From Lachnospiraceae bacterium UBA7196 (GTDB taxonomy: Bacteria > Bacillota > Clostridia > Lachnospirales > Lachnospiraceae): a DNA stretch of 20,718 nt. Shown here piece after piece: positions 6,707 through 12,740 of this stretch. Numbering within the stretch: the first letter of the stretch is position 1; each line of letters starts with the position of its first letter. The translations under genes and the position numbers were made by a program. The notes beneath the pieces are model-generated. The model was not told the DNA's origin. It worked only from the letters and a program-made list of their open reading frames with translations, and searched no databases. The DNA lies in NCBI GenBank assembly GCA_002490835.1, contig DKUU01000008.1, positions 1-20,718 on the forward strand. The letters are read 5' to 3'.

Positions 6707-7222
6707 ATGAAATTTGAATTCAATAAAGATTCCAAAAACAGTTATCAAATAAATAATTATACTTCTTACCAAAAAGAAAATGACAGTGGCAGCGCATTGG
6801 CTGAAAAAATAAACGGTAAAATATTTATTGTGCACGGACATGACCGCCTGATAAGGATGGAATTGAAGAATTATCTGCAGAATACTTTAAAATTGCCGGA
6901 GCCTGTTATCTTGGAAGAAAATATGTCTGCGGGATTGACAATTGTAGAAAATTTTGAAAGATACGCAGATGAAGCCGGTTTGGTATTTGTATTGCTGACT
7001 CCGGATGATTTTACCGGAGATTCTGTTCGGGCAAGGCAGAACGTGATTTTGGAACTGGGGTATTTCATGGGAAAGCTGGGACGAAAAAGCGGGAAGATCA
7101 TCATTCTGTCCAAAGGGGATGTAGAGATTCCTTCTGATCTGTCCGGAATATTATTCATCCGCATCGATGATGGAATTTTGGCTGCTGGAGAGAAGATTAG
7201 AAGAGCGCTTGACTGTCTTTGA
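6707..7222 (+). CDS. TIR-like domain protein (PF10137 type), putative NAD-consuming effector
   Basis: The 171-residue protein starts at 6707 with AAGGAGG five bases upstream. Residues about 38-168 form the TIR-like 'predicted nucleotide-binding' domain: KIFIVHGHD at 38-46, a SAGLTIVENFERY segment, FVLLTPDD at 94-101, and ARQNVILELGYFMGKLGRKS at 109-128. Glu116 in the NVxxELG motif is the expected catalytic glutamate. In this family such domains degrade NAD+ or bind nucleotides as effectors of anti-phage systems (for example CBASS TIR effectors). The usual GHD and ELGYF signatures are intact, so activity is plausible. Residues 1-36 are an Asn/Tyr/Ser/Gln-rich extension outside the domain. Within it, FEFNKDSKNSYQIN (3-16) aligns with the C-terminal tail of the TPR protein. 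It is probably translated with the TPR gene. Function in defence is inferred, not shown. Confidence 0.88.
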   Translation: MKFEFNKDSKNSYQINNYTSYQKENDSGSALAEKINGKIFIVHGHDRLIRMELKNYLQNTLKLPEPVILEENMSAGLTIVENFERYADEAGLVFVLLTPDDFTGDSVRARQNVILELGYFMGKLGRKSGKIIILSKGDVEIPSDLSGILFIRIDDGILAAGEKIRRALDCL

Positions 7223-7258
7223 GGTCAAGCGCTAAAATTATAATAACAATAATTTTTT
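7204..7258 (+). terminator. Terminator-like double hairpin after the TIR gene
   Basis: AGCGCTTGAC (7204-7213) pairs perfectly with GTCAAGCGCT (7224-7233); the TIR stop codon TGA (7220-7222) lies in its loop. A second AT-only hairpin, AAAATTAT (7234-7241) with ATAATTTT (7249-7256), ends in a T run. The pair probably ends the TPR-TIR transcript, though the T run follows the weak rather than the strong stem. Confidence 0.5.
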
Positions 7259-7275
7259 GTCAGTAATTTATCTGA

Positions 7276-7319
7276 TTGACATTTCTTTTATATTGTATAT
7301 AATGAGTATATACAATATA
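7276..7319 (+). promoter_or_regulatory. Promoter and palindromic operator of the GntR-ABC operon
   Basis: TTGACA (7276-7281), a 16-bp spacer and TATAAT (7298-7303). TATATTGTATAT (7289-7300) and ATATACAATATA (7308-7319) are a perfect 12-bp inverted repeat separated by seven bases. The left arm runs through the spacer into the -10. This is the expected position and type of site for a dimeric YtrA-type GntR repressor, so the operon is very likely autoregulated. Confidence 0.8.
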
Positions 7320-7374
7320 AAACCCAATAAATCCCCACACTAATTTATACAACTCAACACGCAAAGGAAACAAA

Positions 7375-7755
7375 ATGGATATCCTAATTTCAAACAGTTC
7401 AGGGGTGCCCCTCTATGAACAGATCGAGGAGCAGATCAAAAGCCAGATTCTGTCAGGCGAGCTGGCGGAAGGGGACGCCCTTCCTTCCATGCGGATTCTG
7501 GCAAAAGATTTAAAGATCAGCATCATCACAACGAAACGCGCTTACGAGGAGCTTGAGCGGGACGGTTTTATTTATTCTGTCACGGGGAAAGGAAGTTTCG
7601 TAAAAGGGATCAACAGCGACATCGTCAAAGAGACGATACTGTTTGATATTCAGGAACTTATAGAAAGCGCGGTGGATAAGGCGGCTTTGGCTAAGATCCC
7701 ATTGGAGGAATTACAGGAAATGCTTCGCCTTTTATATGAGGAGAAGAATCGTTAG
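7375..7755 (+). CDS. GntR-family regulator, YtrA subfamily
   Basis: The 126-residue protein has a GntR winged helix at about residues 12-78: PLYEQIEEQIKSQILSGEL, then ALPSMRILAKDLKISIITTK, then the wing VTGKGSFV. A short C-terminal tail is left in place of a large ligand domain. This short form is the YtrA subfamily, whose members repress adjacent ABC transporter genes and respond to cell-envelope stress. AAAGGAAA lies just upstream of the ATG. It is the first gene of an operon with an ABC ATPase and two permeases, and its own promoter carries the perfect palindrome at 7289-7319. Confidence 0.92.
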   Translation: MDILISNSSGVPLYEQIEEQIKSQILSGELAEGDALPSMRILAKDLKISIITTKRAYEELERDGFIYSVTGKGSFVKGINSDIVKETILFDIQELIESAVDKAALAKIPLEELQEMLRLLYEEKNR

Positions 7756-7861
7756 GCGGAGCAATGATACATTTATCGGTGGACATACGTAAACATACGG
7801 GGATATCGGTCATTGGTATCGTCAGCAAGATCGAAATTGTCAGAAAGAGAAAGGATTCACC

Positions 7862-8764
7862 ATGAATAATACTGTAAATGTTGTTACTTTAAAAGGGGTG
7901 TCAAAGGATTACGGGGACTTTAAACTGGATGATATCACTTTTTCCGTTCCGGAAGGCTCGGTATGCGGATTTATCGGCCAGAACGGCGCGGGCAAGACGA
8001 CCACGATCCAGATTATTCTTGACGCGATCAACAGAGACGGCGGGGAAGTATATGTATTTGGAAAAAGCATGGACAAGGATTCGGCGGCGATTCGTGAAGA
8101 TATCGGAGTCGTCTTTGATGAAATGGGATTTCACGATTTTTTGACAGCCGCACAGATCAATACCATTATGAAAAACATCTATAAAAACTGGAATCAGGAA
8201 ACGTATTTTGATTATTTAAAACGCTTTTCCCTTCCGGCGAAAAAGCCTTGCGGCAGTTTTTCGAGGGGTATGAGAATGAAGCTGCAGATTGCGGCGGCGT
8301 TTTCCCACGAGGCGAAGCTTATGATCATGGACGAGCCGACATCAGGGCTTGATCCGATTGTGAGAAATGAAATGCTGCAGATTTTTCGGGAATTTGTGGT
8401 GGCGGAAGACCATACCATCCTGCTGTCTTCTCACATTACAGGCGACTTGGAAAAACTGGCGGATGAGGTGGTCTTTATCGACGGCGGAAAAATTGTCTTA
8501 AAAGGCAACAAAGATGATCTTCTCGAAAAGCATGGTATCCTGCGCTGCAAAAAAGATGAAGCACAAAATATTGAAAAGAATTTGATTGTATCGGCGGAGA
8601 TTTCCAGTCTGGGAGCGGAGATTTTGGTAAACGACAGAAAAGCAGCGGCAAAGCTGTATCCGCAGATGATCGTGGAGCCGGCGGGACTTGAAGAGATCAT
8701 GATCTACTATGTCAATCGGGCTAAGAACTGTCAAAATGCGCAAAAAGCAGCGCAGAAATCGTGA
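7862..8764 (+). CDS. ABC transporter ATP-binding protein
   Basis: The 300-residue nucleotide-binding subunit has Walker A GQNGAGKTT (residues 39-47), signature SFSRGMRMKLQIAAA (from 132), Walker B LMIMDEPTSGLD (153-164) and the switch histidine H191 in LLSSH. The Q-loop glutamine appears to be replaced by Asp86 (GVVFDE), a variation also seen in YtrB/BcrA-like exporters. The C-terminal 80 residues form an accessory domain. It should energise the two membrane proteins encoded next. AAAGGA precedes the ATG, and the gene begins 106 bases after the GntR gene. Export or expulsion of an antimicrobial compound is the likely job, inferred from subfamily and regulator. Confidence 0.92.
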   Translation: MNNTVNVVTLKGVSKDYGDFKLDDITFSVPEGSVCGFIGQNGAGKTTTIQIILDAINRDGGEVYVFGKSMDKDSAAIREDIGVVFDEMGFHDFLTAAQINTIMKNIYKNWNQETYFDYLKRFSLPAKKPCGSFSRGMRMKLQIAAAFSHEAKLMIMDEPTSGLDPIVRNEMLQIFREFVVAEDHTILLSSHITGDLEKLADEVVFIDGGKIVLKGNKDDLLEKHGILRCKKDEAQNIEKNLIVSAEISSLGAEILVNDRKAAAKLYPQMIVEPAGLEEIMIYYVNRAKNCQNAQKAAQKS

Positions 8765-8828
8765 TGCTCCGGAACAAAGGAGAGACTGAAGATAATGCGC
8801 AAAACAAGCGTGAGAGTGAGGGAAATAT

Positions 8829-9596
8829 ATGAAGGGATTATTGATCAAAGACTTCTTCTGTTTGAAAAAACAGTTGATCAATTACGGCTTTGTCATTGTC
8901 GGCGTTATTGTGGTTTCGGTACTGTTTGTTTTGAGCTATAATTTCGGGAATATTCATGCACAGTTTATGGAATTGATTGATTCCGGAGAAAGTTCCGAGA
9001 CGGGCGTCACCATGATCGCCAGTATTGCGTTGCTTTTGTTTATGCTGATCCCTATTGCCTGCACGGGGGATATCACGAATCTGGTCACAGATGATGAAAG
9101 GGCATCCTTTTATCATGTCGCCTCTGTCCTGCCAATTTCCATTAACAAGCGGGTGGCAAGCAGATTTCTGGCGGGCTATCTGTTTATTGCGATCGGTGTG
9201 GCGGTCGATCTGCTTATGAGTATTGTGATATCATCGCTGACCGGAGTCGTTTCGTTTACAAAATTTTGCGGGGTGATTATCAGTTTTGCTTCTCTTATGA
9301 TGATATATGTCAGCCTCTTCCTTTTGCTGGTGTATGTTTTGGGGAAAGGAAAAACTTCTTATGCGAGTGTTACCCCCATGCTGACGGGAGTCGTCTTATA
9401 CGGATGGGCTAATTTTGACAGGCTGAGGGCATTCCTGATCGATTCTGACGATAATGCCTTCATGGAAGTATTTCAAAGAACGACTGAATTTATGTTTTTT
9501 AAATCATATCTTCTTTTGATTGCCGCGGTCATAATTTCCGCCGGCGCGTATCTGCTGGCGGTGGGTATTGCAAAGAGAAAGCGGGGTGTGGCATAG
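8829..9596 (+). CDS. ABC-2 type permease (first subunit)
   Basis: The 255-residue protein has about six hydrophobic segments, for example LINYGFVIVGVIVVSVLFVL near the start, MIASIALLLFMLIPIACTG, and a last helix ending LLAVGIAKRKR. The pattern fits the ABC2_membrane_5 permeases that accompany YtrA-type regulators. It lies 64 bases after the ATPase gene and overlaps the next gene by one base. With the ATPase and the second permease it should form a heterodimeric exporter. The substrate is not evident. Confidence 0.85.
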   Translation: MKGLLIKDFFCLKKQLINYGFVIVGVIVVSVLFVLSYNFGNIHAQFMELIDSGESSETGVTMIASIALLLFMLIPIACTGDITNLVTDDERASFYHVASVLPISINKRVASRFLAGYLFIAIGVAVDLLMSIVISSLTGVVSFTKFCGVIISFASLMMIYVSLFLLLVYVLGKGKTSYASVTPMLTGVVLYGWANFDRLRAFLIDSDDNAFMEVFQRTTEFMFFKSYLLLIAAVIISAGAYLLAVGIAKRKRGVA

Positions 9597-10396
9597 TGGC
9601 GGGACTGTTATATAAAGATTTTGTCAGCATCAGGGGCAGGCGGATCGTTCTGATTATGATTGGCTGCACGCTGGCATTTATGGCATTACGATTTCTGTTT
9701 CCGGGAAATGTGGGTGCCGTTGCTTCGTTTGGTATGGCAGAAAATGAAGCGGGAGAATTAGTGGAGATCACGGTTGGCGAGCTGCGGGACAGCTTTCTGG
9801 TCATGCTGCCGCTTCTATTTATGGTTGCGGGGCTCTCCCTGATACCGACATGGACAGCCGCGATCTGCCGTCATGACGAGAGGAACAGGACGAGGCAGTA
9901 TACCGCGGCGCTGCCGCTTGCTAAAAACGCGTACATCGCATCAAAGTATCTGTTTATCGGAATTGCCGTCTATCTTTTATTCTCGTTGGACAGCGTATGG
10001 ATCATTATTTTCAACAGCGTGGCGGGAGAGAATAACAGCTCCGAATGTCTCAAAATCATGTCGCAGTTTTTGATGACATTTTGCGGAATGCTCCTTGTAT
10101 TGGCGGCAATTGAACTGCCCTTTTTCATCACGCTCGGCGTGAAAAAAGGAATGCTTGTCAAAACAGCTTTGATAGAAGGTTTTGCATTTTTAGGAATGGC
10201 TTATCTGTTCTTTGGCAATTTAATGATTTTTAAGAATTTTGACATTGGCATTTTCGTGAACTGGTGCGAGGAACATTTTGTTATCGCTGCGCTGATTTCT
10301 GTTCTGTCTCCGATTGCAGAGCTTTTTCTTTTTTGGCTCTCTTATCGGATCACTTGCAGGATCAATCAAAACAGGGAGGCGGGCTTCGCGTTGTGA
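9596..10396 (+). CDS. ABC-2 type permease (second subunit)
   Basis: The 266-residue membrane protein starts with GTG at 9596; its G is the last base of the preceding TAG stop, so translation is probably coupled. About six membrane segments are visible, including RRIVLIMIGCTLAFMALRFL, YLFIGIAVYLLFSLDSVWII and AELFLFWLSYRI. Like its neighbour it begins with a short amphipathic GLLYKDF motif typical of this permease family. It probably pairs with the product of 8829-9596. Confidence 0.85.
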   Translation: MAGLLYKDFVSIRGRRIVLIMIGCTLAFMALRFLFPGNVGAVASFGMAENEAGELVEITVGELRDSFLVMLPLLFMVAGLSLIPTWTAAICRHDERNRTRQYTAALPLAKNAYIASKYLFIGIAVYLLFSLDSVWIIIFNSVAGENNSSECLKIMSQFLMTFCGMLLVLAAIELPFFITLGVKKGMLVKTALIEGFAFLGMAYLFFGNLMIFKNFDIGIFVNWCEEHFVIAALISVLSPIAELFLFWLSYRITCRINQNREAGFAL

Positions 10397-10417
10397 ATCT
10401 CGGAATGGGGAAAATGA

Positions 10418-11326
10418 ATGAATAGAGAAATGGAAATAAGAAGACTTTTGATTTTTCTGACGTTTGCTTTCGGGCTGACGTGGATCGCCTTTTTCGCTTA
10501 TATTTTTTCAGGCAATATCTGGATGGCGGACGGTACGCTCTCCGGCATGGATCAGTTTGTGAGTCTGGGAATGCTCCTGCCCGCTTTAGCGGCGCTTTTT
10601 ACAAGGTGGGTGACGAAGGAAGGATTTGCCGTTGCCGGAAAGGATTCCCTGCTTCTTAGTATTTCTTTGCGGGATGGGAAATGGAAGTATTTTGCGCTGG
10701 CGATCCTTTTGCCTTGGATTTATTTTGAACTGGGTTATGCCTTGATGCTTTTGCTTTCTCCAGATGCTTTTGATCCTGCCTATCCGACGGTTTTGGAAAT
10801 GACCGGGCAGGAGCAGACCATTATTTTTCTGCAGCCTTTGATGATGATGCTTACCGGCGTCGTAGGTTCCTTTGCCGCTTTTGGTGAGGAAGCAGGCTGG
10901 CGGGGCTATATGATGCCGAAAATGATAAAGCTCTGGGGCATGAAAAAGGCGGTGGTCATCGGCGGTATTCTCTGGGGCATGTGGCATTGGCCCCTCACTT
11001 ATGTGGGGCATAATTTCGGCCGCGATTATTTTGGCTATCCCTTTACGGGCTTTGCGGCAATGTGCCTCATGTGCGTGTTTATGGGCATGATCCTGACCTA
11101 TGTGACCTGTAAATCGCAGTCCATATGGCCCGCCGTTTTTCTGCATGCGGTCAACAATGCTTCGCCGTCCATTCTCCAATATTTTGTGAATCCGGACCGT
11201 ATTGCGGGATGGAAGGCGGACAGTGCAGCTTCCTTTGTGATTTTATTACTGCCGATGATGGGGATGGCGTTTATTTCCTTTATAATAATGCAAAAGAGTA
11301 ATGATAAGGAAGTGAAAGTCGGCTAA
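10418..11326 (+). CDS. CPBP-family intramembrane metalloprotease
   Basis: The 302-residue membrane protein has the motifs of the CPBP (Abi, type II CAAX prenyl endopeptidase-like) family: EEAGWRG with E157, E158 and R162; H190 in GMWHWP; and H243/N247 in HAVNNAS. These are the metal-binding and catalytic positions, so activity is plausible. In Gram-positives such proteins often confer bacteriocin self-immunity or act in envelope processing. It follows the second permease by 21 bases and is probably the last gene of the GntR-ABC operon. The start at 10418 has only a weak Shine-Dalgarno (GGGG); an ATG at 10414 runs straight into a stop. Confidence 0.9.
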   Translation: MNREMEIRRLLIFLTFAFGLTWIAFFAYIFSGNIWMADGTLSGMDQFVSLGMLLPALAALFTRWVTKEGFAVAGKDSLLLSISLRDGKWKYFALAILLPWIYFELGYALMLLLSPDAFDPAYPTVLEMTGQEQTIIFLQPLMMMLTGVVGSFAAFGEEAGWRGYMMPKMIKLWGMKKAVVIGGILWGMWHWPLTYVGHNFGRDYFGYPFTGFAAMCLMCVFMGMILTYVTCKSQSIWPAVFLHAVNNASPSILQYFVNPDRIAGWKADSAASFVILLLPMMGMAFISFIIMQKSNDKEVKVG

Positions 11327-11406
11327 AAATGGATAGAAATTTGCCGCGAGAATAAAACCAAAGGCTGAACGGTCACAATTTGCCTAAACTGAATACTGCG
11401 GATGTA

Positions 11407-11435
11407 ATGACAAAGCAGAATGCTCATGTTATACT
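11407..11435 (+). promoter_or_regulatory. Promoter of the aldo/keto reductase gene
   Basis: ATGACA (11407-11412), a 17-bp spacer and TATACT (11430-11435). Each hexamer matches five of six consensus positions. It lies in the 165-base gap after the CPBP gene. Confidence 0.6.
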
Positions 11436-11491
11436 GGGTGCATAGCGGTTAGGAAACGCTGCCAGGCATATCAAAGGAGGATAACATTACT

Positions 11492-12646
11492 ATGCAGTAT
11501 CGCAGACTTGGGAAAACGGAACTAATGGTCAGTGAAGTCGGTTTTGGGGGCGAGTGGCTGGAACGGCATAATTACGAAGAATGCAAGGCGATGATTGACC
11601 GCGCGGACGAGCTGGGGATTAACATTTTAGACTGTTGGATGTCCGAGCCGAACGTGCGCACGAAGATTGGCAAGGCGCTTGCGGGCAGACGGGAACGCTG
11701 GTATATTCAAGGGCATATCGGCTCCACATGGCAGAACGGTCAGTATGAAAGAACGCGTGATATAGAAAAATGCAAAGAGGCTTTTGAGGATTTGCTGGCG
11801 CGCATACAGACAGATTATATCGATCTGGGCATGATTCATTTCATCGATCAGGAAGACGATTGGGATCATGCGATGAACGGTCCTTTCCTTGAATATGTAA
11901 AAGAATTGAAGGCGGATGGAAAAATCCGTCATATTGGCATGAGCACGCACAATCCGCTGATGGCGAAAAAAGCGGTGGAGAGCGGGCTGATCGAGATGAT
12001 TTTATTCAGCATCAATCCGGCCTTCGATCTTTTGCCGCCCACGGATAATATTGACGATTATTTTGCGGAAGAATATGCGGACGGCTTCGGAGGCATCGAT
12101 CCTGCGCGGGCGGAGGTCTACAAGCTGTGCGAGCAGAACGACGTAGGTATCACCGTGATGAAGCCTTATGCGGGCGGTCGTTTGTTTGATGCGGCGCGCT
12201 CTCCTTTTGGCGTGGCGCTGACTCCGGTACAGTGCATCCATTACTGTCTGACCCGTCCCGCAGTCGCGTCCGTATTGGCGGGCTATGATACGCCGGAGCA
12301 TGTAGAGCAGGCCGTGGCCTATGAGACAGTTGATGAGACGGAAAAGAATTATGCGGCCATTTTGGCAAAGGCGCCCCGCAATACGTTTGGCAAAGGCGAG
12401 TGTACCTACTGCGGGCACTGCAAGCCCTGTCCGAAAGAAATCGACATTGCCATGGTAAATAAATACTATGATCTGGCCGTGATGCAGGAGATGGTTCCCG
12501 CCACGGTGAGGGAGCATTATGCCGCGCTGGAGCATAAGGCGGATGCGTGCATTGGCTGCAAGGCGTGTGAGAGCCGCTGTCCTTTCGGGGTAAAAATCGC
12601 GGAGCGGATGGAGAAGACGGCGGCGCTGTTTCAACGGGAAAAATGA
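11492..12646 (+). CDS. Aldo/keto reductase fused to a 2x[4Fe-4S] ferredoxin domain
   Basis: The 384-residue protein has AAAGGAGG upstream of the ATG. Residues 1-290 are an AKR-type TIM barrel (MQYRRLGKTELMVSEVGFGG, then DYIDLGMIHFID and DGKIRHIGMSTHNP). The C-terminal part is a ferredoxin-like domain with two cysteine sets: C304/C307/C310 with C313-Pro, and C353/C356/C359 with C363-Pro. These should hold two [4Fe-4S] clusters. Such fusions are common in anaerobes, and substrates are mostly unknown. The catalytic tetrad looks incomplete: Asp47 and His116 are present, but the Tyr expected soon after Asp47 is replaced by CWMSEP and the Lys position reads QGH (73-75). The gene stands alone between two promoters. 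Confidence 0.92.
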   Translation: MQYRRLGKTELMVSEVGFGGEWLERHNYEECKAMIDRADELGINILDCWMSEPNVRTKIGKALAGRRERWYIQGHIGSTWQNGQYERTRDIEKCKEAFEDLLARIQTDYIDLGMIHFIDQEDDWDHAMNGPFLEYVKELKADGKIRHIGMSTHNPLMAKKAVESGLIEMILFSINPAFDLLPPTDNIDDYFAEEYADGFGGIDPARAEVYKLCEQNDVGITVMKPYAGGRLFDAARSPFGVALTPVQCIHYCLTRPAVASVLAGYDTPEHVEQAVAYETVDETEKNYAAILAKAPRNTFGKGECTYCGHCKPCPKEIDIAMVNKYYDLAVMQEMVPATVREHYAALEHKADACIGCKACESRCPFGVKIAERMEKTAALFQREK

Positions 12647-12655
12647 TTTTAAGGG

Positions 12656-12684
12656 ATGACTTTATAAAAAAACTGGAATATAAT
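12656..12684 (+). promoter_or_regulatory. Promoter of the hybrid histidine kinase gene
   Basis: ATGACT (12656-12661), a 17-bp spacer and a perfect TATAAT (12679-12684), ten bases after the reductase stop codon. The weak -35 suggests moderate strength or activation. Confidence 0.6.
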
Positions 12685-12740
12685 AGAAAGGAAAAGAAAG
12701 CACGAAAGCAGTTAGCGGTAAAAGCAGGACGGGGATCAAA

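Noticed and set aside
7204..7258. An inverted-repeat end of an insertion sequence after the TIR gene
   Set aside because: No matching repeat or target duplication is seen on the left side of the island near 5172-5400.
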